From: Mycobacterium ostraviense
GTDB lineage: Bacteria > Actinomycetota > Actinomycetes > Mycobacteriales > Mycobacteriaceae
DNA: 64,000 nt
Direction: 5' to 3'
Assembly (NCBI RefSeq): GCF_002705925.1
Contig: NZ_NKRE01000001.1
Location: 1,838,482-1,902,481, forward strand
Below, piece by piece: positions 45,137-56,003 of the stretch. The notes beneath the pieces were generated by a model that saw only the letters and a program-made list of their open reading frames with translations, had not been told where the DNA came from and ran no database searches. The translations under genes and the position numbers were made by a program. Position 1 is the first letter of the stretch. Every line of letters starts with the position of its first letter.

Positions 45137-46881
45137 TAACCGGCGTCGGCTGCGGTGCTGACCGGATCGACCGGCAGCCACCGCAGCGCCCCCGGCGCGC
45201 CGGCGGGCACCACCGGGTGCTCGGGCTCGATGGGCTGCAGCCGGCGGTAGGCATCCCCCTGCAGCGGCCGCTGGTCGTTTTGGCCCTTGTTCGGCCAGAG
45301 CGACGCGGCGCGCTCGGCCTGGGCGGCGATGGACAGCGACGGGTTGACACCGAGGTTCGCCGAGATCGCGGCACCGTCGACGACGAACAGTGTCGGATAG
45401 CCGTAGACCCGGTGATAGGGGTCGATGACGCCGTTCTCCGGGCTGTCGCCGATCACCGCGCCGCCGAGGAAGTGCGCCGTCAGCGGGATGTTGAACAGCT
45501 CGCCCCAGGTGCCGCCGGCCACGCCGTCGATCTTGGCGGCGATGCGGCGGGTGACCTCGTTGCCGATCGGGATCCAGGTCGGGTTGGGCTGGCCGTGTCC
45601 CTGCTTGCTGGAGTACCAGCGGATGCCGAGCTTCCCCCGCTTGGTGAACGTGGTGATCGAGTTGTCCAGGTGCTGCATCACCAGCGCTATCACGGTCCGT
45701 TCGCTCCACTGCCGGGGATTGAGCAGCCGGATCATCTTGCGCGGATTCTCGCCGGCTTGCACCAGCAGCTGCTTCCAGCGCGGCACTGCGCTGCCCTCGG
45801 GACCGGTACCGTCGGTCATCAACGTCTGCAGCAGCCCCATCGCGTTGGACCCCTTGCCGTAGCGGACCGGCTCGATGTGGGTGTCGGGCGTCGGATGGAT
45901 CGACGACGTGATCGCCACCCCGTGCGTCAGGTCCAGGTCCGGGGAGACCTTCAGCCGCGCGGCGCCGACGATCGACTCGGAGTTGGTCCGGGTCAACACG
46001 CCCAGGCGCTTGGAAATTCGGGGCAACTTGCCCTTGTCGCGCATCTTGAACAGCAGATGCTGGGTGCCCCAGGTGCCCGCGGCCAAGATCAGGTACGTGG
46101 CGGTGAAGGTACGTCGGTCGCGGCGTGCCCAACTGCCGGTGCGCACGGTGCGAACCTCCCACAGCCCGTCGGACCGCTGTTCGAAGCCCTTCACCGTCGT
46201 CATCGGAATCACTTGCGCCCCAGCCGATTCCGCCAGCCCGAGGTAGTTCTTCAGCAACGTGTTCTTGGCGCCGTGACGGCAGCCGGTCATGCACTCACCG
46301 CATTCGATGCAGCCGGTGCGGGCCGGCCCCGCGCCGCCGAAATAGGGGTCGGGCACGGTCTTGCCCGGCGCCTTGGTGCCGTCGGGTCCGAAGAACACCC
46401 CGACCGGGGTGGGCACCCAGGTGTCGCCGAATCCCATCTCGTCGGCGACTTCCTTGACGATGCGGTCCGCGTCGGTGAAGGTCGGGTTTTTCACCACGCC
46501 CAGCATCCGCTGCGCCTGCTCGTAATGCGGCATCAGCTCATCGCGCCAGTCACTGATGTGCTGCCACTGCTGGTCTTTGAAGAACGGCTCCGGCGGTACG
46601 TACAAGGTGTTGGCGTAGTTCAGCGACCCGCCGCCCACCCCGGCGCCGGCCAGGATCATCACGTTGCGCAGTGGGTGGATGCGCTGGATGCCATAGCAAC
46701 CCAATCGGGGTGCCCACAAGAACTTACGTAGATCCCAGGACGTCTTGGCGAACTCCTCGTCGGAGAACCGGCGGCCCGCCTCCAGCACGCCTACCCGGTA
46801 GCCCTTCTCCGTCAGCCTCAGCGCGCTGACGCTGCCCCCAAAACCTGAACCGATAATCAGGACGTCGTAATCCGGCTTCAT
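45136..46881 (-). CDS. choD: ChoD, GMC-type oxidoreductase / putative cholesterol oxidase (Rv3409c homologue)
   Basis: A 581-residue GMC oxidoreductase. The N-terminal FAD-binding motif is DVLIIGSGFGGSVSALRLTEKGYRVGVLEAG (residues 5-35). Then come [16 protein letters not shown], a ferredoxin-like four-cysteine segment CIECGECMTGCRHGAKNT near residue 190, and the C-terminal LFVVDGAAISANLGVNPSLSIAAQAERAA. The cysteine cluster is odd for a cholesterol oxidase and suggests an iron-sulfur or zinc site. The product is annotated as cholesterol oxidase by homology with Rv3409c, but its true substrate is disputed. ATG 46881 gives the right N-terminus. Confidence 0.9.
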   Translation of the reverse strand: MKPDYDVLIIGSGFGGSVSALRLTEKGYRVGVLEAGRRFSDEEFAKTSWDLRKFLWAPRLGCYGIQRIHPLRNVMILAGAGVGGGSLNYANTLYVPPEPFFKDQQWQHISDWRDELMPHYEQAQRMLGVVKNPTFTDADRIVKEVADEMGFGDTWVPTPVGVFFGPDGTKAPGKTVPDPYFGGAGPARTGCIECGECMTGCRHGAKNTLLKNYLGLAESAGAQVIPMTTVKGFEQRSDGLWEVRTVRTGSWARRDRRTFTATYLILAAGTWGTQHLLFKMRDKGKLPRISKRLGVLTRTNSESIVGAARLKVSPDLDLTHGVAITSSIHPTPDTHIEPVRYGKGSNAMGLLQTLMTDGTGPEGSAVPRWKQLLVQAGENPRKMIRLLNPRQWSERTVIALVMQHLDNSITTFTKRGKLGIRWYSSKQGHGQPNPTWIPIGNEVTRRIAAKIDGVAGGTWGELFNIPLTAHFLGGAVIGDSPENGVIDPYHRVYGYPTLFVVDGAAISANLGVNPSLSIAAQAERAASLWPNKGQNDQRPLQGDAYRRLQPIEPEHPVVPAGAPGALRWLPVDPVSTAADAG

Positions 46882-46972
46882 CGATGCAGTATGACCTTCT
46901 TTACGTCGGCCCGTTAACCCCACCCTGGTAAGTGACGGCCACGACGGCCGCAGCGGTGCCGGGTCGTGATGC

Positions 46973-46992
46973 GTTGATGCGATATCATCAAC
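46973..46992 (+). promoter_or_regulatory. Inverted repeat at the vapBC-like promoter
   Basis: GTTGATG-CGATAT-CATCAAC is a perfect 7-6-7 inverted repeat ending two bases before the GTG start of the antitoxin gene. It is well placed for autoregulation by the VapBC complex. Confidence 0.7.
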
Positions 46993-46994
46993 CG

Positions 46995-47216
46995 GTGCGA
47001 ACGACGCTGGATATCGACGACGATGTGGTCGCCGCCGCCCGGGAACTTGCGGCCAGTCAGCGCCGATCGCTCGGCGCGGTCATTTCCGAGTTGGCGCGCC
47101 GCGGCCTCACCCCCGCGCGCGTCGAGACCGACGACAAGTTGCCCGTGATCCGGGTCCCGGCCGGCACACCGCCGATCACCCCCGAGATGGTTCGGCGCGC
47201 CCTCGACGAGGACTGA
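46995..47216 (+). CDS. VapB-type antitoxin
   Basis: A 73-residue protein with an N-terminal ribbon-helix-helix-like segment (RTTLDIDDDVVAAARELAASQRRSLGAVISELARRGL) and a C-terminal tail LPVIRVPAGTPPITPEMVRRALDED that would bind and block the toxin. GTG 46995 gives the usual VapB start; an ATG at 46977 would add six residues but lies inside the operator palindrome. It is followed 7 bases later by the toxin gene. H37Rv has a vapBC47 pair near choD, but the toxin here does not resemble my memory of VapC47, so I give no number. Confidence 0.85.
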   Translation: MRTTLDIDDDVVAAARELAASQRRSLGAVISELARRGLTPARVETDDKLPVIRVPAGTPPITPEMVRRALDED

Positions 47217-47223
47217 CCCGGCC

Positions 47224-47640
47224 GTGGCGCTGCTCGACGTCAATGCCCTGGTTGCGCTGGCGTGGGATTCACACATCCACCATGTGCGCATCCGGGAGTG
47301 GTTCGCCGCCAACGCGTCCCGGGGCTGGGCCACCTGCCCGATCACCGAAAGCGGCTTCGTCCGGGTGTCGACGAACCCGAAGGTGCTGCCCAGCCCGATC
47401 GGCATCGCCGACGCGCGCCGGATGCTGGCGGCGTTGCGGGCCGTCGACGGTCACCGCTTCCTGGTCGACGACGTGTCGCCCGTCGACGGCGACGTGCCGG
47501 CGATCGTCGGTCACCGCCAGGTGACCGACGCGCACCTGCTGGCGCTGGCCCGCCGCCGGGGAGTTCGCCTGCTCACCTTTGATGCCGCCCTGGTCGCCCT
47601 GGGGGAAGGGCGCGACGTCGAGTTGCTGACGCCGCTGTAG
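47224..47640 (+). CDS. VapC-type PIN-domain ribonuclease toxin
   Basis: A 138-residue PIN protein. The acidic residues of the active site are visible: Asp-5 in ALLDVNALVALAW, Glu in PITESGFVRVSTNP near residue 42, Asp in VTDAHLLALARR near 101 and Asp in LLTFDAALVAL near 119. It should cleave a specific RNA, probably a tRNA, when released from VapB. The GTG at 47224 follows the antitoxin stop at once, so the pair is co-transcribed. It ends just before the long hairpin that separates it from guaB3. Confidence 0.88.
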   Translation: MALLDVNALVALAWDSHIHHVRIREWFAANASRGWATCPITESGFVRVSTNPKVLPSPIGIADARRMLAALRAVDGHRFLVDDVSPVDGDVPAIVGHRQVTDAHLLALARRRGVRLLTFDAALVALGEGRDVELLTPL

Positions 47641-47648
47641 ACCAGCTG

Positions 47649-47710
47649 CGCCAGCAGACGCGGAATCGCACGCGCGGGCCCCGCGCGGTGCGATTCCGCG
47701 TCTGCTGGCG
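47649..47710. terminator. Very long perfect hairpin between vapC and guaB3
   Basis: A 23-base arm at 47649-47671 (starting CGCCAGCAGACGCGG) is exactly inverted at 47688-47710. The 16-base loop can pair further (GCGCGGG with CCCGCGC), giving about 30 bp in total. It fills the gap between the convergent vapC and guaB3 stops. A bidirectional terminator or RNase-resistant 3' end is likely. Confidence 0.82.
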
Positions 47711-47712
47711 GA

Positions 47713-48852
47713 TCAGCTGCCGACCGTCAGGCCGACCTTCTGGAACTCCTTGAGATCGCAATAACCGGCCTTGGCCATCGACCGGCGTAACCCGCCGACC
47801 AGGTTGAGGGTGCCGAACGGGTCGTCGGACGGCCCGTTGAGGAGCCGTTCCAGCGGCGGCCGCTCACCCACCGCGATCTGCAGCAACGCCCCGCGCGGCA
47901 ACGACGGGTGCGCCGCCGCGGCCGGCCAGAACCAGCCCTGGCCCAGCGCCTCGGCGGCCTCGGCCAACGGCGTGCCGAGCACCACCGCGTCGGCCCCGCA
48001 GGCGATGGCCTTGGCCAGCTCACCGGAGGTGTGGATATCGCCGTCGGCCAGCACGTGCACGTAGCGGCCGCCGGTCTCGTCGAGGTATTCGCGCCGTGCG
48101 GCCGCGGCGTCGGCGATCGCGGTGGCCATCGGGACGCTGATGCCCAGCACCTCGTCGGTCGTGGTCACCCCGTGCGTGGAGCCGTACCCCACGATCACGC
48201 CGGCGGCGCCGGTGCGCATCAGGTGCAGCGCCGTGCGGTGATCCTGCACGCCGCCGGCGACCACCGGAATGTCGAGCTCGGCGATGAAGGTCTTCAGGTT
48301 CAGCGGCTCCCCATCTCGTTCCTTATCCAAGGCCACCCGCTCGGCCGAGACGATCGTGCCCTGAATGACCAGCAGATCGATCCCGGCCTGCAGCAGCACC
48401 GGGGTCAGCGACTGGGCGTTTTGCGGACTGACCCGCACCGCGGTGATCACCCCGGCTTCCCGGATGCGGGCCACGGCGGCGCCGAGCAGCTCGGGGTTCA
48501 ACGGGGCCGCATGCAGCTCCTGCAACAGCCGAATCGCCGCCGAGGATTCGGGTTCTTTCTCGGCGGCCTCGACAAGTTGGGCGATCCTGGTTTCGACGTC
48601 GGCGTGCCGGCCGATCAGTCCCTCACCGTTGAGCACGGCCATCCCGCCCAGCCGGCCCAGCTCGATCGCGAACTCCGGCGAAACCAGGGCATCTGTCGGG
48701 TGTGCCAGCAGGGGGATCTCGAACCGGTAGGCGTCGAGCTGCCATGCCGTGGACACGTCTTTCGACGAGCGGGTACGCCGCGACGGGACGATGCTGATGT
48801 CACTGAGCTCGTAGGTGCGCCGCGCCGTGCGGCCCATGCCGATCTCGACCAT
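47713..48852 (-). CDS. guaB3: GuaB3, IMP-dehydrogenase/GMP-reductase-family protein
   Basis: A 379-residue protein matching Rv3410c. It has the beta/alpha barrel of the IMPDH/GMPR family (DISIVPSRRTRSSKDVSTAWQLDAYRFEIPLLAHPTDALVSPEF at the start) but no CBS domains, and the catalytic-loop Cys region is replaced by AAGVIVGYGSTHGVTTTDEVLG. It is not expected to be a typical IMPDH; from memory, recent work assigns actinobacterial GuaB3 a GMP-reductase-type activity. ATG 48852 is 9 bases from the guaB2 stop, so guaB2-guaB3 are one unit. Confidence 0.92.
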   Translation of the reverse strand: MVEIGMGRTARRTYELSDISIVPSRRTRSSKDVSTAWQLDAYRFEIPLLAHPTDALVSPEFAIELGRLGGMAVLNGEGLIGRHADVETRIAQLVEAAEKEPESSAAIRLLQELHAAPLNPELLGAAVARIREAGVITAVRVSPQNAQSLTPVLLQAGIDLLVIQGTIVSAERVALDKERDGEPLNLKTFIAELDIPVVAGGVQDHRTALHLMRTGAAGVIVGYGSTHGVTTTDEVLGISVPMATAIADAAAARREYLDETGGRYVHVLADGDIHTSGELAKAIACGADAVVLGTPLAEAAEALGQGWFWPAAAAHPSLPRGALLQIAVGERPPLERLLNGPSDDPFGTLNLVGGLRRSMAKAGYCDLKEFQKVGLTVGS

Positions 48853-48861
48853 GATGCGCCC

Positions 48862-51071
<2,210 letters not shown>

Positions 51072-51094
51072 GCGTCTCGCCGCTATCGCTCCTT

Positions 51095-51979
51095 CTAGCC
51101 GGGTTCCCCGGCCGGTGCCGGCGATGAGCCGGGTTCTGTTGTGCCCGCAGCCGGAGACCCCGGCGTGCTGGTGGGCGGCGGCGACGACGGACTGGCCGTC
51201 GGCTTCGACGTTGGTGCCGGGCTACCGGTCGACATCTCGGAGGTGACCGGACTGGTCGGCGCCGTCGATTCCGGTGCCCCTGATGTCGCTGCCGGCTCGG
51301 CGTCGGGAGCTGGCGGGGCCGACGACGTCACCGGGGAGTCACTCGGGCCAAGGACCCTGGAAAGCACGGACCGGGGCGACGGGGTCGGTGGCAGAGTCGC
51401 GTTGGGATCGCGCTTTTCCACCTTGGTGTTCAGCTGGTTCAGCTCGTTCAGCAGGTTCTGCCGTCGGCTGCCGTCATTGACGGCCTGCAGGGTGCTGCTG
51501 ACTTCGGCCAGCTGGGTTTCGGCCTGGTCCCACTGCCCCTGGGCGATCAATTGCTCGACCTTGGCCAGGTCGGCCTTGGCAGACAACACAATCGGGTCGT
51601 CGCTGACCCGCGGCTCGTTGAACATCATCGCGTGCAGCCCGTAGAGGGTATCGCCGGGGCGGGCATCGGCCACCAGCGCACCGAACCCACTGAGCGCGAG
51701 CAACGTCGCGGCCACCGACCCGACCGCGGCCAGCGCGCGCCGAGAGCGCCGGCGCTGCGCGATTCCTTCGATCAGCGCGTCGACGGCCTCATCGGGCGAC
51801 ACCAGTGCACTGGCCGGTGGCCATCGCAAATCGTCGCGCCACTGCCCCAGCAGTGCGGCCAGCGCGTCTTCGTGTGGATCGTCGAGGGTGACATCGGCGC
51901 GGCCGGCGAGCGCGTCGAGGAGTAGCTCGGTGCCGGCCAGTTCGTCCAAGCCGGGCCGATCGAAACCGGAATCACGCAT
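51095..51979 (-). CDS. rsdA: RsdA, anti-sigma factor for SigD (Rv3413c homologue)
   Basis: A 294-residue single-pass membrane protein. The cytosolic N-terminus (residues 1-85) contains the SigD-binding helices (ELAGTELLLDALAGRADVTLDDPHEDALAALLGQWRDDLRW). A membrane helix lies near residues 88-108 (ALAAVGSVAATLLALSGFGALV), and the outer part is a helical segment followed by a long Pro/Ser/Thr-rich tail (SSPPPTSTPGSPAAGTTEPG). RsdA sequesters SigD and is degraded when the tail senses its signal. ATG 51979 overlaps the sigD stop by 8 bases, so the pair is co-translated. Confidence 0.92.
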   Translation of the reverse strand: MRDSGFDRPGLDELAGTELLLDALAGRADVTLDDPHEDALAALLGQWRDDLRWPPASALVSPDEAVDALIEGIAQRRRSRRALAAVGSVAATLLALSGFGALVADARPGDTLYGLHAMMFNEPRVSDDPIVLSAKADLAKVEQLIAQGQWDQAETQLAEVSSTLQAVNDGSRRQNLLNELNQLNTKVEKRDPNATLPPTPSPRSVLSRVLGPSDSPVTSSAPPAPDAEPAATSGAPESTAPTSPVTSEMSTGSPAPTSKPTASPSSPPPTSTPGSPAAGTTEPGSSPAPAGEPG

Positions 51980-52547
51980 AGTCACCTGCCGCGACAATTT
52001 CGTCCTTGAGCCGCTGAAGTGCGCGATGCTGGGCCACCCGGACCGCCCCCGTCGTACTGCCGACGGCGGCCGCGGTCTCCTCGGCCGATAGGCCGACGAC
52101 AACGCGCAGGATGAGGATCTCGCGCTGCTTGGCCGGCAAGATCTCAAGCAATTCGTTCATCCGGGTCACCGAATCGGCTTCAATGGCAAGCTGTTCGGGG
52201 CCGGCGTCGGCCGATCGGCGGTCCGGAACCGACTCCGCGGGGTATGCAAGGTCACGGCCGGCCGCACGATGAGCGTCCGCGACCTTGTGCGCCGCGATGC
52301 CGTAGAGGAAGGCCAGGAACGGGCGTCCTCGGTCCCGATAGCGCGGCAGCGCCGTTATGGTGGCCAAGCACACCTCCTGTGCCACATCGTCTGCTGAGAG
52401 GCCACTGCGCTCGATCGTGCCGACTCGCGCCCGGCAATATCGCACCACGATCGGACGGATGGTCTCCAGCACCTCCCGAAGTGCGTTCCGGTCTCCTGCC
52501 ACGGCCTCCGCAACCACCGCGTCGAGACGTTCCCCTCCAATTGTCAT
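51972..52547 (-). CDS. sigD: SigD, ECF RNA polymerase sigma factor
   Basis: A 191-residue ECF sigma factor matching Rv3414c. Region 2 includes VVRYCRARVG, GLSADDVAQEVCLATITALPRYRDRGRPFLAFLYGIAAHKVADAHR, and region 4 LPAKQREILILRVVVGLSAEETAAAVGSTTGAVRVAQHRALQRLK. It directs stress- and stationary-phase transcription and is held by RsdA. The H37Rv annotation has about 20 more N-terminal residues, but here an in-frame TGA lies upstream of that segment. The start must be TTG 52565 or ATG 52547, which has GGAG about 11 bases upstream; the latter is chosen. Confidence 0.92.
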   Translation of the reverse strand: MTIGGERLDAVVAEAVAGDRNALREVLETIRPIVVRYCRARVGTIERSGLSADDVAQEVCLATITALPRYRDRGRPFLAFLYGIAAHKVADAHRAAGRDLAYPAESVPDRRSADAGPEQLAIEADSVTRMNELLEILPAKQREILILRVVVGLSAEETAAAVGSTTGAVRVAQHRALQRLKDEIVAAGDYA

Positions 52548-52627
52548 TGACGGCGATATCTCCAACGTTACGAACCGGCCACATCCCGGGCTAACTCACG
52601 GATTGACAATAACGGTCGAGCGGCGAA

Positions 52628-53446
52628 TCAAGCGGGACGCCAGGTCCCACCGGCGCGCCGTACTTGATCTGCGCAGATATCACGAATTTCGCGCAACTGC
52701 CGCGTCGAAAACGTGACACTTCCGATATCGATCAGCAAGCAAGCCAACGCCCAGCGCAGCGGAATCAGACCCAGCCGCCCGGTAGCTACCAGCGCCTCTT
52801 CCCCCACGCCGCGAGCCCGCTCAGCAGCGCCGGCACTGCACAGCGCCGCCGCCAGCACCACCTCACTTTTGACCAGGTGTCTGGCCGACCCGCCGGCCAT
52901 CACGCGCGCCAATTCGACCGCTTCCTCGGCATGGTCGACGGCGGTGGCCGCCTCACCTGAGGCCATCGCCAACTCCGCGGCTACCCAGCCGCGTCGTACC
53001 GCCAGCCGGTTCGCCACGTCGGCCGGCAACCCGGCCGCATCGAGCACCGTGTCCGCACGCGTCAACAACGTCGCCGAGACGGCGAAGCGGCCGACGCCCA
53101 GGCCGTCGGCCGCCAGCCCGATCAGCGCATCGGCGCGGGCCTCCGGATCTGCCTCGGCCAGTGCCATGGCGCGTCCGTCCCAGCCCCGCGCCAGGGTGTG
53201 CCAGCCGAGCTGGCGCAGAAAGGACCCCTGAGTGCTGTGCGCCAGCGACGCCAAGCGGCCCGCCGGGACGCGGCGTCGCAGCAACTCCAGGTCGGTGTAC
53301 GCCGAGCCGTAGCGACCTTGTCCCCCGGCGGCCACGGCACGCAGCCACAGCTGGCGTGGGGTCGTCGCCGTCGGCAGCGGCCAGCTGCCCGGGCTGCTCC
53401 CGAAGGCTGCATCGGCTAACCGCGATTCAATCGATTCAATCGCCAT
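52628..53446 (-). CDS. Conserved hypothetical helical-repeat protein (Rv3415c homologue)
   Basis: A 272-residue Ala-rich, all-helical protein with TPR-like pairs (AVAAGGQGRYGSAYTDLELLRRRVPAGRLASLAHSTQGSFLRQLGWHTLARGWDGRAMALA; ALIGLAADGLGVGRFAVSATLLTRADTVLDAAG; AAELAMASGEAATAVDHAEEAVELARV). No catalytic motif is seen. It is upstream of sigD on the same strand, separated by 80 bases, so co-regulation is possible. The start is ATG 53446; a GTG at 53479 would add 11 residues. Function unknown; a protein-interaction scaffold is inferred from the fold. Confidence 0.8.
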   Translation of the reverse strand: MAIESIESRLADAAFGSSPGSWPLPTATTPRQLWLRAVAAGGQGRYGSAYTDLELLRRRVPAGRLASLAHSTQGSFLRQLGWHTLARGWDGRAMALAEADPEARADALIGLAADGLGVGRFAVSATLLTRADTVLDAAGLPADVANRLAVRRGWVAAELAMASGEAATAVDHAEEAVELARVMAGGSARHLVKSEVVLAAALCSAGAAERARGVGEEALVATGRLGLIPLRWALACLLIDIGSVTFSTRQLREIRDICADQVRRAGGTWRPA

Positions 53447-54016
53447 ATCGGTCGACGAAGTGTGTCGAGATTCCTGCACGGTGATAGCTGCACCCTAACG
53501 CGAATCCGCTGCAGCAATTGCCACGAGTGTCTCGTGGCGACAGGAGCGCCTATCGATCCTGAATTATCGGAATTGCCGACGCTGCGGCAATTCCCGGGAA
53601 ACACAACGCGCGAGCCTGACGGTCGCCGCGGCGGGAGGTCAACAGCGGCACCGCACCGCCGCCGGATTGCGTCGGGCCACCGGGGCCGGCGCGAGCGGTA
53701 CTCGTCGGGATAGGGCGATAGCGTTGGTGATGGGGTTAGTCGAATCGACCAACTTTCGGTCGCCATTGTCATAAAGTTTCCGTTGTGACGGTTTCGACGG
53801 GTGGTGTGCGATGGTGCTGACGGACGCGGAAATGGGGGCAGCCGTCAGTACGCGCCGAGGTACGCGCCGAGATACCGCCACGCATTCCGATCAAGCATGT
53901 GCCGCAGCGCCCATTGCGGCCGATTGGCCGCGATACCCGGGCGGCCAGATGATCCTCGATTCCGTCGTCTTGGTGGTGGCCAGGCCGAAAAGGCCGATTA
54001 GGAAGGGATGGTTGCG
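53447..54016. other. Divergent intergenic region between Rv3415c homologue and the inserted PPE gene
   Basis: About 570 bases. It contains a palindrome at 53520-53538 and, before 54017, a purine-rich ribosome binding site (AGGAAGGG). Frames inside are short and lack start signals. In H37Rv whiB3 follows here directly, so the junction of the inserted PPE block should lie in this region. No insertion-sequence end or direct repeat is evident. Confidence 0.45.
53520..53538. promoter_or_regulatory. 8-3-8 palindrome upstream of the Rv3415c homologue
   Basis: GCCACGAG-TGT-CTCGTGGC is a perfect inverted repeat 74 bases upstream of the chosen start. It could be an operator or a small hairpin; no regulator is encoded next to it, so its role is open. 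Confidence 0.4.
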
Positions 54017-55486
54017 ATGAATTTCTTGGTGGCACCGCCGGAGGTCAATTCGGCGCGGATGTATGCCGGTGCTGGCCCGGCGCCGATGCTGACGGCCGCG
54101 ACCGCTTGGGAAGGATTGGCCGAAGAGCTGGGATCGGCGGCGCGTGCGTTCTCCTCGGTTACTTCGGACCTGACGGCGTCCTGCTGGCAGGGGCCGGCCT
54201 CGGCCGCGATGGCGGCGGTCGCCGTTCCGTACGCGCAGTGGCTCGACGCTGCGGCGACCCGGGCGGTGGGCGCGGCGGCGCAGGCCAATGCGGTGGCGGC
54301 CGTGTATGAGGCGGCGCGGGCCGCGGTGGTGCATCCGGTGGCGGTGGCCGCCAACCGGCATCACCTGTTGTCGCTGGTGTTCTCCAACCTGCTGGGTCTC
54401 AACGCCCCGGCGATCGCGGCTAATGAATGCGAATACGAGGAGATGTGGGCCCGGGATGTGGCCGCGATGGTGGGCTATCACAGCGGGGCGTCGGCGATAG
54501 CAGCTCAGCTGGTGCCCTGGCAGCAGGCGCTGCAGACCCTGCCTGGCCAGGTCGTCGCAACGGCTGCGGCCAGCTTGGTTGCCCCCACCCAGGTGGGAGC
54601 AGCCGCGGCGGCCAACCCGGCGGCAACGCTGATCGAGTACGCCCTGGTCGCCAGCCTCCTGCAAACCGGCGTCATGGTCGCCGTGGCGAATGCGGGCAAG
54701 GGAATCGAGACGACGTTCGCCGCCGTGTCCGGGGCGATCGAACCGGCGGCCAGGGCAATCGCGACGGGCGCGACCGCGGTCGCGGCGCCGGTGGCCAAAG
54801 CACTTGCGGAGTCCCCGGTGGTGGCCGCCGCGGCTGGGGCGATCGCGCCGGTGGCCACGCAGGTCGCGACCGCGGTGACCGCCGCGGCCAACGTCGCCAC
54901 CGCCGCCGTCGCGCCGGTCGCCGCCCAGGTTGCGGCCGCGGTGACCGGTGCGGTCGATACCGCGACCGTGGCCGTCGCGCCGGTCGCCGCCCAGGTTGCG
55001 GCCGCGGTGACCGGTGCGGTCGATACCGCGGCGACGGTCGTCGGGCAGGTGGCGACGGCTGCGACCATCCAGGTCGGCGCCGCCATCACCGCGATTCAGA
55101 CCGCGGGCGCGGGATTGGCCCAGCAGCTGACGGCGGCGCTGGGCGATCCGTCGTTGCTGGCCCCGTTGCTGACGGCGGCGTTGGGTGATCCGGCCGTGTT
55201 GGCCAACGCGGTCACGTCCGCTTTGGCCAATCCGGCGTTGCTGACCGACCTGGTCACGTTGTTCGCGGGCAATCCCGCTTTGGCAACCAATGTGTTTGCG
55301 CTGTTGGCAGCCAATCCGCAACTGGTGGCGACCCTGGTCAGTCAAGTGGAGAGCAATCCGGCGTTGCTCGCCGCGTTGATGACGGCCTTCTCGCAGCTAC
55401 AGGCCAGCAACCCGGCGCTGGCGGCACAGCTGATGAGTTTGGCCGAACAATTGGCAAGCCAGCTCGGGATCGGACAGGCGGCCTGA
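54017..55486 (+). CDS. PPE-family protein inserted between Rv3415c and whiB3
   Basis: A 489-residue PPE protein. The PPE domain occupies about residues 1-178 ([28 protein letters not shown] with the [13 protein letters not shown] block). The rest is Ala/Val-rich with two 22-residue near repeats ([19 protein letters not shown]) and a C-terminal series of NPALL/NPAL units every 10-20 residues, ending QLGIGQAA. There is no SVP or MPTR signature, so the subfamily is unclear. ATG 54017 gives the canonical MNF start and proper spacing to GGAAGGG; ATG 54008 is too close. It is probably exported by ESX-5. It is absent from this site in H37Rv. Confidence 0.88.
   Translation: MNFLVAPPEVNSARMYAGAGPAPMLTAATAWEGLAEELGSAARAFSSVTSDLTASCWQGPASAAMAAVAVPYAQWLDAAATRAVGAAAQANAVAAVYEAARAAVVHPVAVAANRHHLLSLVFSNLLGLNAPAIAANECEYEEMWARDVAAMVGYHSGASAIAAQLVPWQQALQTLPGQVVATAAASLVAPTQVGAAAAANPAATLIEYALVASLLQTGVMVAVANAGKGIETTFAAVSGAIEPAARAIATGATAVAAPVAKALAESPVVAAAAGAIAPVATQVATAVTAAANVATAAVAPVAAQVAAAVTGAVDTATVAVAPVAAQVAAAVTGAVDTAATVVGQVATAATIQVGAAITAIQTAGAGLAQQLTAALGDPSLLAPLLTAALGDPAVLANAVTSALANPALLTDLVTLFAGNPALATNVFALLAANPQLVATLVSQVESNPALLAALMTAFSQLQASNPALAAQLMSLAEQLASQLGIGQAA
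54905..55030 (+). repeat. Tandem duplication (66-bp period) inside the PPE gene
   Basis: Two identical 60-base copies at 54905-54964 and 54971-55030, separated by a 6-base linker, giving a 66-bp period in frame. They encode [20 protein letters not shown] twice. Identity at every base suggests a recent duplication, and copy number may vary between strains. Confidence 0.92.
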
Positions 55487-56003
55487 GCACCCGCGCCGGG
55501 TAGTCCCCAGACTCACCCCGGCCCGCCACCTTCCCGGGCCAACGGCGCCGTGGTCGGCGAAATCCCGTGGTGGGTGAATTGAGAATGGGCGCGCACCACG
55601 CGCCGGCCGCCGATCGCGGAGCGCGACATTAGTGTTTCACTCACCGTGAGCGGTAAAAAGTTTGTGGTTTCTGTGTTACGTACACATTACTCACAGCCAT
55701 CTGTCGGCAAATTACAGCATGCTCACAGCAGCCCGCTGAGCTGCAAAGATGAGATTTCGAACCGGTCTCGATAGCACGCTTGGCCGTCGCCAAATGCGTG
55801 ACAGATGAACACCGAGTTAATTCTCGTCCAACGCACAGGTATTTGGCCGCTCCGGCGGGCTATTGACGTAAATTCGGCAGTCCCCCTAGCGTTTAGCGTT
55901 GTCTGGTAGTCATCGGTGACTCCTCTGAAGTATCAGTTGCACACCTCGCGCGTTCGCGAACCTAACCTCCACTTGGATGTGCCGTGCAGAGAGGGAATGA
56001 GCA
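55487..56003. other. Intergenic region upstream of whiB3
   Basis: About 520 bases between the PPE gene and whiB3. The left part has a candidate terminator. The centre (55640-55760) is comparatively AT-rich, with TGTTACGTACACATTACTCAC, and probably holds the whiB3 promoter, so the mRNA may have a leader of more than 200 bases. No coding frame with a start signal is present. Long upstream regions are usual for this redox-controlled gene. Confidence 0.5.
55520..55540 (+). terminator. Weak hairpin after the PPE gene
   Basis: GGCCCG and CGGGCC are separated by 9 bases, 34 bases after the PPE stop. The 6-bp GC stem has no T-tract; the call rests on position. Confidence 0.3.
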
